DNA of 64,000 nt from Bacteroides mediterraneensis (GCF_900128455.1 NZ_LT635783.1:3524546-3588545); one strand, 5' to 3'. Numbered from the stretch's first letter, positions 37,238 to 47,700 are shown. Numbers and translations: made by a program. The notes: generated from the letters alone by a model not told the origin.

Positions 37238-38401
37238 CTAGAATTTGCATTTCTTCAAGTCCTTGATGATTGTACTGGAAAATATCTCACTGTAACCTTG
37301 CGTTGTTTTTACACTTTGATGACCTAATAGTTTTTGAACCGTAGTTATCTGTGCTCCATTATATATTAAAAGCGTAGCATTCGTATGTCGGGCCGTATGA
37401 AATGAAAAATGTTTATCAATTCTCGCCATTATCCCTATTTTCTTCAAATCCTTGTTCACCGATGAATTCGATTTCAAGCGGAAAAAGGAGTTTAAGTCAT
37501 GTTTGTATTCTTGCAAAAGAAGAAGCGCTTTTCCCTGAAATAACAAATACAATGGGATACTTACCTCTGTATTTGTTTTTACGGTTTTAAACATAAGCCA
37601 TTTTCCCCCTTTTACCTTTATTATATTCTTCTCGTTAAGGTGTATAAAATCAGAATATCGGACTCCTGTATAACAGCAGAACAGAAATGCCTTCAAGCTG
37701 TGAGTCAAAGATTCGGGAAAAGAGGATAAATTCAGTTGCTCCAACTTCCGGATTTCTTCGGGCAACAAAAATGTATGTTTGCTTTGTACTGTTTTTATCT
37801 GATAATTCCTGAACGGATAACTTTCAGCTGTCATATAACCTCTTTTTATTGCTTCATTGACGAAGGTCCTTAGTTGCCTCATGTGTTTGGCTATTGTATT
37901 CGTTTCATAAAATTTCTGGCGCATGAAGTTCTCAAAATCCTGAAGAAACGAATAAGTGATATCTTCAAAATCAATGGAAGGATGGAAATGATTCAGCAAA
38001 TCAAGTGTAGTTAGCAAATTCTTTTTTGTGTATTCTTTGCGCGACGATTGTTCTACCCAGTTTCTACCAAAGTATAAAAATGTCATTTTTCCCGTATTCG
38101 AATGCACTTTTAGCTTTCGAAAAACAGATAGGTTGACAGGAATATCACGTTTCCAGTACTTCAATTCTTCCCATTGTAGTTCCAACATAAATTCCTCCAA
38201 CATTCTATTCAGTTCTTCTGCATGAGGGTGATGAATGATTCTACTTCGTGAATTGTCCCATTGTTGCGGATTTACGTAGATTCCTGACGAAATGTAAATC
38301 TTTTTGCGATTTTGATATACTTCCACCTGAATAAGGGCTTTTCCACACTTGTTTAACTTCTTTTTGCGATTATACACTAATCGAAAATGGATTTTGTTCA
38401 T
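37238..38401 (-). CDS. Tyrosine recombinase (site-specific integrase), probable shufflon invertase
   Basis: A 387-residue tyrosine recombinase of the Bacteroides integrase type. Residues 1-90 form the Arm-DNA-binding domain (IHFRLVYNRKKKL), about 105-195 a SAM-like core-binding domain, and 210-387 the catalytic domain. Catalytic residues visible: Arg in CCYTGVRYSDF, His-x-x-Arg in SFHTARHTNATLL, His in LLGHQSVKTT, and the nucleophile Tyr in QGYSEI. It lies between sites B and C inside the invertible segment, so it is the natural candidate to catalyse the inversions; it resembles the Tsr-type invertases known in B. fragilis. I find no exact TAnnTTTG box upstream. Confidence 0.93.
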   Translation of the reverse strand: MNKIHFRLVYNRKKKLNKCGKALIQVEVYQNRKKIYISSGIYVNPQQWDNSRSRIIHHPHAEELNRMLEEFMLELQWEELKYWKRDIPVNLSVFRKLKVHSNTGKMTFLYFGRNWVEQSSRKEYTKKNLLTTLDLLNHFHPSIDFEDITYSFLQDFENFMRQKFYETNTIAKHMRQLRTFVNEAIKRGYMTAESYPFRNYQIKTVQSKHTFLLPEEIRKLEQLNLSSFPESLTHSLKAFLFCCYTGVRYSDFIHLNEKNIIKVKGGKWLMFKTVKTNTEVSIPLYLLFQGKALLLLQEYKHDLNSFFRLKSNSSVNKDLKKIGIMARIDKHFSFHTARHTNATLLIYNGAQITTVQKLLGHQSVKTTQGYSEIFSSTIIKDLKKCKF

Positions 38402-38741
38402 AATATGTGATTTTTAAAAGAATATGCAAATAATATGCATTTTTAGAAAGTCTAATACGTATTTATGTCTGTCCGATTTAAATTAAAAGAAAGAAACTGT
38501 TTATGGAAAAAGATTTATATTTCCTTATAGCAAAAAAGTGTAAAGACAAAAAAAGCATATTAATTACTTCTTAAAAACATACTTTTGCACAGAACTCCCT
38601 CAGAAAAGTGTTAAAAAGCAACCTTTTGGCTGATTTTTCTTGAAAAAGGTATAAATATTAAAAAATATATCATTACTTTTGCCCCCTGTTAGAGTGAATG
38701 AATTTTTATTAATGTAAAGTTAAACTTTAAGAGAGATTTTT
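38402..38741. other. Leader and promoter region of the expressed shufflon susC
   Basis: 340 A+T-rich bases between the divergent recombinase and susC genes. It contains the -7 box at 38674-38681 and the leader ending AAGAGAGATTTTTATG, almost the same as the leader before the susC at 25685 (AAGAGAGATTTTATG). No gene is visible. Confidence 0.6.
38674..38681 (+). promoter_or_regulatory. Candidate -7 box of the single active shufflon promoter
   Basis: TACTTTTG matches TAnnTTTG, 60 bp upstream of the susC start codon. It moves with the N-terminal coding part when the segment inverts. Confidence 0.55.
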
Positions 38742-41700
38742 ATGAAAAGAAAATTGATGCTGTTAATGACCTGCCTGATGATAGGTATCGGTCTGGTAAA
38801 CGCTCAAATCTCGAAGGTAACTGGTAATGTTACTTCTGAAGAAGATGGTTTACCTGTAGTGGGCGCATCAGTATTGGTAAAAGGTACCACTGTAGGTACT
38901 GTTACCGACATTGATGGTAATTTTACGTTGACTAACGTGCCAAGTTCGGCGGGAACTTTGGTCATTTCCTTCATCGGAATGCAGACTCAGGAAGTGAAGG
39001 TTGCTTCTGTCGTAAAAGTGGTGTTAAAGTCTGATGCCGAGGTGCTTGATGAAGTTGTGGTAACCGCTTACGGAACCGCTAAAAAAGGAACATTTACAGG
39101 TTCTGCCGCAGTTATGAATGCGGATAAGATTGAACAACGTCAGGTTTCGAATGTAACCAATGCCTTAGCTGGTGCTGTAGCTGGTGTACAAGTCCAGAGC
39201 TCAAATGGACAGCCTGGTACTTCGGCCACGATTCGTGTACGTGGTGTGGGTTCTATCAATGCGGGACAAGATCCGTTGTATGTAGTGGATGGCGTACCAT
39301 TTGATGGTGACCTTTCCTCTCTCAACACATCTGATATTGAATCACTCACAGTATTGAAGGATGCCGCTTCTACCGCATTGTATGGTGCACGTGGTGCTAA
39401 CGGTATCATTATGATTACAACCAAAAAAGGTAAACAAGGTAAGGCGGTCGTTAATTTTGACGCAAAATGGGGTTCAAACTCTCGTGCTATCAAAAACTAC
39501 GATGTATTAACTAGCACTGCCGAATACTTGGAAACAGAATATCGCGCCATCTATAATACTGGATTATATAGCTTAGGTTACGATGCCGCAGCAGCACATG
39601 CCTACGCTAACAGCAAAATCATGACAGGCACAGAAGGTGGTAACGGTTATCAAATCTATACTTTACCTGAAGGAGAATCATTGATTGGTACAGACGGTAA
39701 ATTGAATCCAAATGCAAAACTCGGCTATAGTGACGGTACATATTATTATACACCGGATAACTGGTCAGACGAAATGTTCAAGCCGACATTGCGTGAAGAA
39801 TACAACCTGTCAATTTCCGGTAGTACAGACCGCAATAACTTCTATGCTTCTTTGTCATACTTGAATGATGGTGGTCTTATTTCTGGTTCAGGTTTCAAGC
39901 GTTATTCAGGACGTGTCAGAGATGACTATCAGGTTAATAAATGGTTAAAGGTAGGTGCAAATGTAAATTACAACTACTCAAAAAGCTATTATCCGGGCGA
40001 CCAGACAACCTCAAACTCTAGTGGTAACGCATTTATGATGGCTAACTGGATTGCTCCTATCTACCCAATGTATGTTCGTGATGCAAATGGAAATATCATG
40101 ACCAACCAAGGGCGTAAAGTATATGATTACGGTGATGGACAGTCTACCAATTTCTCACGTACATTCATGTCTATATCTAACCCGGCCGGCCAGCTGGCTT
40201 ATGACAAGACAGAATATTTAATGGATATCCTGAACTCTTCATGGTATGCTGAAATCTCACCGATAAAAGGTTTGACCATCACAGCACGCTATGGTTTGAA
40301 TATTGACAACACCCGTTACCACAGCTTGCAGAACGCTTATATGGGACAGTTTGCTTCAATGGGCGGTGCTGCTTATCAGGTACAAATGCGTACAACAGGT
40401 TTTGACCAGCAATATGTGGCAAATTACCAATTCTCTTTAGCCGACATCAACCATTTCGATATCACTGCCGGTTATGATGGCTACACATACAATTATGAAG
40501 AAGTAAGTGCTTCCGGCTCATGCCTGTATAACCCTGAAAGTTTCTTTGTAGGAAACGCTATCAACCAGAAAAATGGTAGTGGTTATGCTGATCAATATAC
40601 GACGAAAGGTTATTTTGCCCGTGTAAACTATTCTTATGACGATAAATACATTGGAAATGTTTCTTACCGTCGTGATGCTTCTTCACGTTTTGCTCCAGAC
40701 AAACGTTGGGGTGACTTCTGGTCTGCTAGTGCTGCTTGGGTTATCTCAAAAGAAAACTTTATGCAAGATTACGATTGGATTAACATGTTGAAGCTGAAAG
40801 CATCTTTCGGACAGCAAGGAAACGATGCAATTGGTAACTACTACGCATGGCTTGACCAGTATTCAATAAGTGGCTCCAACAGCATTTTCTCTGATGGTAC
40901 ACTTTCATATAAAGGAAATCCGGACTTGACATGGGAAACCTCTACTTCATACAATGTGGGTGTGGATTTTGCCTTGTTCAACAGCAGATTGAATGGTACA
41001 GTTGAATACTTCGGACGTAAATCCACAGATATGCTTTACTACAAACCAGTTGCAGGTAGTCTTGGATATAGCCAAATTCCTATGAACGTAGGTTCAATGA
41101 CTAACTCTGGTGTAGAAATTGATTTGAATGGAGTGATTTTACAAAACAAGAACGTGGATTGGAGCGCCAACTTCAATGCTACCTTCCTGAACAACAAAAT
41201 CAATAAGCTGCACCCGGACTTGAAAGGTCAGTTGATTGATGGTACCCGTATTTATGAAGAAGGTGAATCAATGTATAGATTGTATTTGCCAGAATGGGCA
41301 GGTGTCAATCCAGAAAATGGTGTTGCTCAATATTGGGCTGAAGACGAAAACGGCAATAGAATTAAAACGGAAGATTTAAATATCGCAAACCAATATAAAG
41401 TTGCAACCGGCGACTTGCTGCCGACTGTCTATGGTGGTTTCGGTACTTCAATCAACGCCTTTGGCTTCGACGCTTCTATACAGCTGTCTTATCAGTTAGG
41501 TGGTACAATCCTTGATTATGGTTATCAGATGTTGATGCACAATGGCTATGAATCAGATGCCGGACGTAACTTCCACACAGATATCCGTAACGCATGGACA
41601 CCTGAAAATACGAATACAGATGTACCTCGTCTGAGTGCTTCTGACAAATATGCAAACAGCAATTCTACCCGTTGGTTAACTAGTTCTGACTATTTGTCAT

Positions 41701-41909
41701 TAAACAATATCACTATTGGTTATACATTACCGACTAACCTGATTTCAAAGATTGGCTTAAGCAAATTGCGTGTTTATTTCACAGCAGACAACCTTGCCTT
41801 GTGGTCAGCTCGTAAAGGTCTTGACCCTCGTCAGAGCTTTACATCAGCTTCAACAGCTACTTATACAGCAATCCGTACCATCTCAGGTGGTGTTAGTTTA
41901 AGTTTCTAA
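38742..41909 (+). CDS. Expressed SusC/RagA-family receptor of shufflon cassette C
   Basis: A complete 1055-residue TonB-dependent channel and the only shufflon susC with a start. Signal peptide LMTCLMIGIGLVNAQ, CarboxypepD_reg-like domain to about residue 105, plug (GVGSINAGQDPLYVVDGVPF, LKDAASTALYGARGANGI) and barrel ending ISGGVSLSF. The recombination core begins at codon 68 (38943), inside the CarboxypepD_reg-like domain, so the variable part is nearly the whole mature protein and the constant part is the signal and first strands. It is co-transcribed with the susD gene 25 nt downstream. Confidence 0.95.
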   Translation: MKRKLMLLMTCLMIGIGLVNAQISKVTGNVTSEEDGLPVVGASVLVKGTTVGTVTDIDGNFTLTNVPSSAGTLVISFIGMQTQEVKVASVVKVVLKSDAEVLDEVVVTAYGTAKKGTFTGSAAVMNADKIEQRQVSNVTNALAGAVAGVQVQSSNGQPGTSATIRVRGVGSINAGQDPLYVVDGVPFDGDLSSLNTSDIESLTVLKDAASTALYGARGANGIIMITTKKGKQGKAVVNFDAKWGSNSRAIKNYDVLTSTAEYLETEYRAIYNTGLYSLGYDAAAAHAYANSKIMTGTEGGNGYQIYTLPEGESLIGTDGKLNPNAKLGYSDGTYYYTPDNWSDEMFKPTLREEYNLSISGSTDRNNFYASLSYLNDGGLISGSGFKRYSGRVRDDYQVNKWLKVGANVNYNYSKSYYPGDQTTSNSSGNAFMMANWIAPIYPMYVRDANGNIMTNQGRKVYDYGDGQSTNFSRTFMSISNPAGQLAYDKTEYLMDILNSSWYAEISPIKGLTITARYGLNIDNTRYHSLQNAYMGQFASMGGAAYQVQMRTTGFDQQYVANYQFSLADINHFDITAGYDGYTYNYEEVSASGSCLYNPESFFVGNAINQKNGSGYADQYTTKGYFARVNYSYDDKYIGNVSYRRDASSRFAPDKRWGDFWSASAAWVISKENFMQDYDWINMLKLKASFGQQGNDAIGNYYAWLDQYSISGSNSIFSDGTLSYKGNPDLTWETSTSYNVGVDFALFNSRLNGTVEYFGRKSTDMLYYKPVAGSLGYSQIPMNVGSMTNSGVEIDLNGVILQNKNVDWSANFNATFLNNKINKLHPDLKGQLIDGTRIYEEGESMYRLYLPEWAGVNPENGVAQYWAEDENGNRIKTEDLNIANQYKVATGDLLPTVYGGFGTSINAFGFDASIQLSYQLGGTILDYGYQMLMHNGYESDAGRNFHTDIRNAWTPENTNTDVPRLSASDKYANSNSTRWLTSSDYLSLNNITIGYTLPTNLISKIGLSKLRVYFTADNLALWSARKGLDPRQSFTSASTATYTAIRTISGGVSLSF
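38943..38998 (+). repeat. Shufflon recombination site C
   Basis: The first 32 bp (38943-38974) are identical to sites A and B in inverse orientation, and the full 56 bp to site A. The edge is AGTTC-GGCGG-GAACT (38943-38957). Homology stops exactly at 38943: C is preceded by GCCA, A and B by TCTTT. Confidence 0.88.
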
Positions 41910-41934
41910 TTATTTAATCTAAGCAAACTATAAA

Positions 41935-43533
41935 ATGAAGACAAAATATTTTTTGACATTAGCTGCAATTTCCTCTATAGCCTTAAGCAGCTGTGAAGAT
42001 TTGGATACGCTTCCAGATGGCTCAACTGTAACTTCTCAGCAGAAGGAAGAGATTGCAGAAAACAAACCAGAACGTGCAGAAGCGGGTGTAACAGCTATCT
42101 TTGCCCAATTTACGCAATACGGGCCTAACTATACAGCTTTTGGCGGTTTGAGACACAATGACATCGGTTATCCAAGCATCATGATGGCTACAGATGCCAA
42201 CGGTCAGGATGTCGTAATGGAAAACAATGGCTATAACTGGGCTGCAAGCAGCTTGGATTATTCAGACAGAACCAATACCAGCTATGAATCACAAATGGTT
42301 TGGAATGATTTATATCAAATTATCTTCAATACCAACAATGTGATTTCTTCTATTGACCCTGAAACAGAAGATTCTCAGAGCCAGTTCTTTTTGGCACAAG
42401 GATTGGCTGGAAGAGGATTTGCTTATCTGACATTGGCCCAATTGTATCAATTCAATTATAAAGGACATGAATCATCTCCTTGTGTGCCGTTAATCACGAA
42501 TGAAAATTCAAATGAGGCTGCATTAAATGGAGCAGAACGTTCCACTGTATCTGAAGTATTTACATTGATTAAACAAGACTTGGATACGGCCATTGAATTG
42601 CTGAGCAAATCTGATTATGCACGTAAAGACAAACGCTATATTGATTTAGCGACAGCATACGGATTGCGCGCTCGTATGAATCTGGTCATGCAGAATTATC
42701 CAGAAGCCGCAGCAGATGCTACATCTGCAATAGAAAATTCTTCTGCAACTCCGTCGTCACTGGATGAGACTGGTTTACCGGCATTTTGGGATTCTGAATC
42801 TGAAAACAACTGGATGTGGGGAATCATTGTTGCAGAAACAGACGATGTGGTATCTTCAGGTATTGTAAACTGGATTTCACACAACGGAACCTTCAATTAT
42901 GGATATTGTTGGTATAGTGGTGGTCATCAAATAAGCAAATCATTATATAACACGATATCTGATACAGATGTACGCAAGAGCTGGTGGAGTGATGGAGAAG
43001 GTAAAAATACCAGATTAACTCCTGCCTATCAACAATTCCTGGTAGATTATGGATATCGTCCATATACAAGCTGCAAGTTTGCTCCTTACGGAGGTTACAG
43101 CGATGCAAACCTGGGAGCAGATACGAATGCCAATGATATGCCGTTGATGAGAATTGAAGAAATGTATTATATCAAGGCTGAAGCTGAAGCCATAACCACG
43201 GGAAGCACAGCAACTTTAGTTAATTTTGTAAAGACATATCGTGACCCGGAATATCAGTTTAACGGTGGAAATGTTCAGGACGAAATATTACGCCAAAAAA
43301 GAATTGAGTTTTGGGGTGAAGGCCTTATATGGTATGACTTTATGCGCTTGAATAAGGGTATTGACCGCCGTGGTGCCGGTTATCCAAACTCAACTATGGT
43401 ATTTAACATCCCAGCTGGTGACAATATTCTGCTGTGGCGTATCCCTGAAACTGAAATTCAGGCTAATCCGGCATTGACAGAAGATGAAAACAACCCTGTT
43501 GCACCAACTCCTTCACCAGTTGCAGATATTTAA
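41935..43533 (+). CDS. SusD/RagB-family lipoprotein of shufflon cassette C
   Basis: A 532-residue SusD homologue with lipobox ALSSC. Family regions include LAQGLAGRGFAYLTLAQLYQ and RQKRIEFWGEGLIWYDFMR. It is the partner of the presently expressed SusC. The C-terminus ends in a Pro-rich tail (PVAPTPSPVADI). A terminator follows. Confidence 0.93.
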   Translation: MKTKYFLTLAAISSIALSSCEDLDTLPDGSTVTSQQKEEIAENKPERAEAGVTAIFAQFTQYGPNYTAFGGLRHNDIGYPSIMMATDANGQDVVMENNGYNWAASSLDYSDRTNTSYESQMVWNDLYQIIFNTNNVISSIDPETEDSQSQFFLAQGLAGRGFAYLTLAQLYQFNYKGHESSPCVPLITNENSNEAALNGAERSTVSEVFTLIKQDLDTAIELLSKSDYARKDKRYIDLATAYGLRARMNLVMQNYPEAAADATSAIENSSATPSSLDETGLPAFWDSESENNWMWGIIVAETDDVVSSGIVNWISHNGTFNYGYCWYSGGHQISKSLYNTISDTDVRKSWWSDGEGKNTRLTPAYQQFLVDYGYRPYTSCKFAPYGGYSDANLGADTNANDMPLMRIEEMYYIKAEAEAITTGSTATLVNFVKTYRDPEYQFNGGNVQDEILRQKRIEFWGEGLIWYDFMRLNKGIDRRGAGYPNSTMVFNIPAGDNILLWRIPETEIQANPALTEDENNPVAPTPSPVADI

Positions 43534-43562
43534 AAATCTACAAAGTAGCAATTTACCTTTGG

Positions 43563-43596
43563 AGAGGCTGTCACTGAAAGGCAGCCTCTTTCTTTT
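43563..43596 (+). terminator. Terminator of the expressed shufflon susCD operon
   Basis: AGAGGCTG (43563-43570) pairs with CAGCCTCT (43582-43589), followed by TTCTTTTTT, about 30 nt after the susD stop. Confidence 0.8.
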
Positions 43597-43614
43597 TTCC
43601 AAAATCACAGGCAG

Positions 43615-43651
43615 AAAAAAGCCGGAACCACAGTTCTCTGCAGTTCCGGCT
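43615..43651 (-). terminator. Terminator of the nucleotidyltransferase gene
   Basis: AGCCGGAAC (43620-43628) pairs with GTTCCGGCT (43643-43651). On the minus strand the stem is followed by a run of T, about 30 nt after the stop at 43678. Confidence 0.8.
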
Positions 43652-43677
43652 CCAGTTTATATGATTATCCGTTGTTA

Positions 43678-44583
43678 TCAGAACAGTTTAGAAGGATACT
43701 CACCTGCATCCACCAAAGCCTGAATCTTGTCCACCACGCTCTGACGGTCGGCAGCGTATGTCACACCGAACCACTTGGAAGTAGTATCCAGCACTTTTAC
43801 AGTAGCAGTACCCTCATTAATCAATTTATTCACCATCAACGGAATGAAGTATTCACATTTCAAGTTTTCAATGTTAGCTTTCAGGAACTCTACGAAATAG
43901 TCTTCAGAATATTTGAAATAATCTGGAGTGAATCCCCACATGTTCATTGAAACAGGCGTATTGTCTTCAATACCTACCCATTCGCCTTTTTCATCTTTAT
44001 AAGAAACGACTCCGTTCACACGCATGATTTCCGTACGTTCTACCACAGTAGTCAGATGGGCATTCTCGTCGGTAGAACAGATGCCACGGGCTACAGAACC
44101 GCTATCAGACAATGTATTTCCTACACGGAAACCAACCATACAGTAATCGTTCTTTGTCCCTTCAGGAAGTTCTGACAAGTATTTGCCAATTACGGCAAAA
44201 CTGTCACGACCATAGAAGTCATCTGCATTGATTACCGCAAACGGTTCTTTAATCACATCTTTTCCCATCAATACAGCATGGTTTGTTCCCCAAGGCTTCA
44301 CACGCCCCTCCGGACAAGTAAAACCTTCCGGCAAGTTTGTCAAATCCTGGAACACGACTTCTACAGGAATATGATTTTCATATTTACTTACAATCTTTTC
44401 ACGGAAATCTTTTTCAAAATCACGACGGATTACGAAGACCAATTTCCCGAAACCACCACGAATCGCGTCAAAAATTGAATAATCCATGATTGTTTCACCA
44501 TTAGGACCCAGTCCATCAAGTTGTTTCAAGCCACCGTAACGACTCCCCATACCGGCAGCCAATACAAATAAAGTTGGTTTCAT
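43678..44583 (-). CDS. Sugar-phosphate nucleotidyltransferase (NTP_transferase family)
   Basis: A 301-residue cytosolic nucleotidyltransferase that would join a sugar-1-phosphate to an NTP. It begins with the NTP-binding signature TLFVLAAGMGSRYGGLKQ (residues 3-20), and has FAVINADDFYG, a metal- and sugar-binding region. I chose the ATG at 44583 so that the signature sits at the N-terminus; the frame extends upstream without support. The precise sugar is not clear. It is divergent from tamB. Confidence 0.87.
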   Translation of the reverse strand: MKPTLFVLAAGMGSRYGGLKQLDGLGPNGETIMDYSIFDAIRGGFGKLVFVIRRDFEKDFREKIVSKYENHIPVEVVFQDLTNLPEGFTCPEGRVKPWGTNHAVLMGKDVIKEPFAVINADDFYGRDSFAVIGKYLSELPEGTKNDYCMVGFRVGNTLSDSGSVARGICSTDENAHLTTVVERTEIMRVNGVVSYKDEKGEWVGIEDNTPVSMNMWGFTPDYFKYSEDYFVEFLKANIENLKCEYFIPLMVNKLINEGTATVKVLDTTSKWFGVTYAADRQSVVDKIQALVDAGEYPSKLF

Positions 44584-44611
44584 AAAGTTGTATATAAATT
44601 TAGTAACTCCA

Positions 44612-44619
44612 CAAAGGTA
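44612..44619 (-). promoter_or_regulatory. Candidate -7 box of the nucleotidyltransferase gene
   Basis: The minus strand reads TACCTTTG, matching TAnnTTTG, 28 bp upstream of the chosen start codon. This supports the start at 44583 over the longer frame. Confidence 0.5.
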
Positions 44620-44716
44620 AACAAATAATGTGATTTCAACCCACAGTTCATAAACAAAATGTATCACTATTTGGTTCTTTTTTGTATATTCGCAATATCT
44701 AAGTGCTCAAAAGCGT

Positions 44717-47700
44717 ATGAAAAAGTATATAAAATGGGGAGGAATTGTACTGGCAAGTCCATTCATTCTTTTCATCCTACTATGCATATTGATTTATATA
44801 CCCCCTGTCCAGAACTTTATTGTGGACAAGGCCACCGCGTATGCTTCAGAGGCTACAGGCATGCAAATTCATATACAACGTATTTCTTTGTCGTTTCCGC
44901 TGAACCTGGTCGTACATGAAACCACCGTAAAAAACCAGAAAGAGACTCTGCTGGACGTAGAAGAACTGACCGTGAGAATCCAACTGCTTCCCCTGCTGAA
45001 AAAACAAATAGAAGTGGATGGAGTGGGACTGAAAAATGCGTCTGTAAATACGTCCAACCTGATTGAAGGTATGTCGCTGAAAGGAAGTCTGGAGGAATTT
45101 TTTCTGAAATCGCATGGTGTGGATCTGACGCCGGAAACAGCCGTTCTCAATGAGCTGACATTGAAAAATGCGGATTTAAAAATGTGTCTGGCCGATACCA
45201 CCGCTCAGGATACCACCCAAAGCGCACCGACCTTCTGGAAATTCAGACTGGAAAAAATCGACCTGCACAATGTCAGCTTCCAAATGGATATGCCACTCGA
45301 TACGATGAATTTCGGAATTGTAGTAAAAAACGCTTCTCTGCGTGACGGACTGGTCGATCTGCATAAAGAAGCTTATTCGGCCAATAAGTTCAAACTGTTG
45401 AACAGCCGTCTATTCTATAATTCAGGGAATTCAGCTCCACAGGAGAAAGGCTTGGACCCTTCACATATTGTGCTTTCTGATGTAAACCTGCAACTGGACT
45501 CCCTCTATTATCAAGGTAACAATATCCGTGCGTTACTGCATCAATTCGAATTAAAAGAGCGTTCCGGACTGGAAATCACCTCTTCGGAAGGTAAGTTACA
45601 GGCAGACGACAAAGCAATCCGTGTACCAGGACTGCAAATCAAAACCCCCAATTCTTTCATAACCTTCAACGCCACTGCCGACTGGTCTGTGACCGAACAG
45701 AATCAAGACGGAGTACTAGAAGGACAGTTAATGGCCGAAATCGGGAAAACTGATTTGTTCAAACTTATTCCCGACATGCCGAAGGAGTTTATCCAAGCGT
45801 TCCCGTCTGCCCCATTGCAAATCCGAATGGACATAAACGGAACCCTACAGGATTTAAAGCTGGCAACGTGTCAGATGAAAATTGCAGATTGTTTCCGGAT
45901 GGAAGCTAACGGTACAATCAAACATGTACTTGACAGCATATCCAGAGAGGGTGTCATCAACCTGAATACGAATTTCTACCGGATGAATTTTCTGGAAAGC
46001 CTGACGGGAGGTATGCTAATTCCTTCGGGGACACAACTTCAAGGTAAGGCGCAAATGAAAGGGAATGACCTGCAGGCAGAAACCCGATTGAACCACAAGG
46101 AAGGCTATGTGGAACTGGACGGGAAGTATAACCTTTTGACAGAAGCCTATCAGGCGGATTTGAATATAGACCAACTGAATCTGCATAATTTTATGCCGAT
46201 GGACTCTCTGTTCGCACTGTCTGCCCAGGCACACGTAAAAGGAAAAGGTTTCGACTTCTTCTCCCCTCGTACGTGGTTAAAGGCAGATGCCGCACTTTCT
46301 CATCTGCAATATGCCTCACACACACTTTCCGGAGTACAGCTTCACGCAGGACTAAAAAACTCACAGGCGAACATGACACTGAACATCAAAGACAATGTCA
46401 TGCAAATTTCCTCTCAACTGGACGCTTCATTGCATCCGTCACGCGTCAAAGCCGACGGACTGATTCAGATTGCTGATTTAGACTTATATGGAATGGGGCT
46501 AGTCAAAACGCCTTTTAAGACTGCAAGCAACATTGATCTTCATTTGAACACCAATATGAAGAAAAGCCATGGAATACGAGTGTCTGTCAAAGATATCCGG
46601 TTAATCACAGAGAAACAGACCTACAAGACAAAAGACCTTCACATGGGATTTACCACGGCACGCGATTCCATTCATAGTTTTGTGAATGCAGGCGACCTGA
46701 CCTTCCTGTTCCGAAGCAAGGGAGGGATTGACGAGCTGGGCTATCAGTTCAACAAGCTGACACAGGCATTTGATACCCAATGGAAAAACAGACATATCGA
46801 CCCGGCCCTGCTGAGAGAACTATTGCCTAATGCCCAACTTCGTATCTTTGCAGGCAAAGACAATCCGGTATCCAACACACTGGCCATCCGTAAAATCAAT
46901 TTCGACCGCATGAATGTAAACGTGCAGACCTCGCCAGAAAACGGTCTGAACGCAAGCATGAATCTATACGGATTAAGGACCGACAGTCTGGCACTGGACA
47001 CGATTTTCTTCAATGCATCACAGCAAACCGAGAAAATCATACTCAGCAGTGGTATCATTGCGAACGACAAGCCTTTCCAAGAGGCCTTCGACATCACTCT
47101 CCACGGAGATGTGGATACAAATAAAATAAATGCAACCATAGAATATCTGAATGGGAAAAAGGAATGTGGGGTCAATATCGGCATGACAGCCGGATTGCAG
47201 AAAAAAGGTATCAGTCTGCATATCAACCCCTTCGACCCGACACTGGTGTATCGGAAATTTACGGTAAATCCTGACAACTACATCTATCTGAGAGACGACG
47301 GGCGTATTCTAGCCGACCTTTCCATCCATGATGAAATGCGTACAGGCATCAGTCTTTATTCTACTCCTGATTCTACGGCGCAACAGGACCTTACCCTTAC
47401 ATTAAACCAGATCAATATTGGAGAATTCAAACGGGTCATTCCTTACATGCCGGATATCAGTGGTGTCATCAATGCCGAGGCACATTACGTGCAAACAGAC
47501 GGCACAGACATGATTTCGCTGGAAAACAGTGTAGACCAACTGGCCTATAACGGCATTGCATTGGGCGACTGGACATTAAGTGCGGTTTACTTACCCAAAC
47601 AAAGTGGAGAACAAAGTATCAATGGTTTCATTACCCGAAACAATCAGGAGATTGCGAGCATAGACGGTTCCTATTTCCCGGCAAAAGAAGAAGGCAACGA

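Larger units (their letters stand above)
36853..38974. mobile_element. Smallest invertible segment of the SusC shufflon (sites B to C)
   Basis: This 2122-bp segment is bounded by the 32-bp cores of sites B and C in inverse orientation. It holds the recombinase gene, the candidate promoter at 38674-38681, and the start, signal peptide and first 67 codons of the expressed susC. Inversion would attach promoter and N-terminus to cassette B. Inversion against site A would span 30527-38974 (8448 bp). Confidence 0.82.

Noticed and set aside
37039..37266. 75-codon plus-strand frame beside the recombinase
   Set aside because: It overlaps the end of the recombinase gene, runs through the short repeats and shows no family features.
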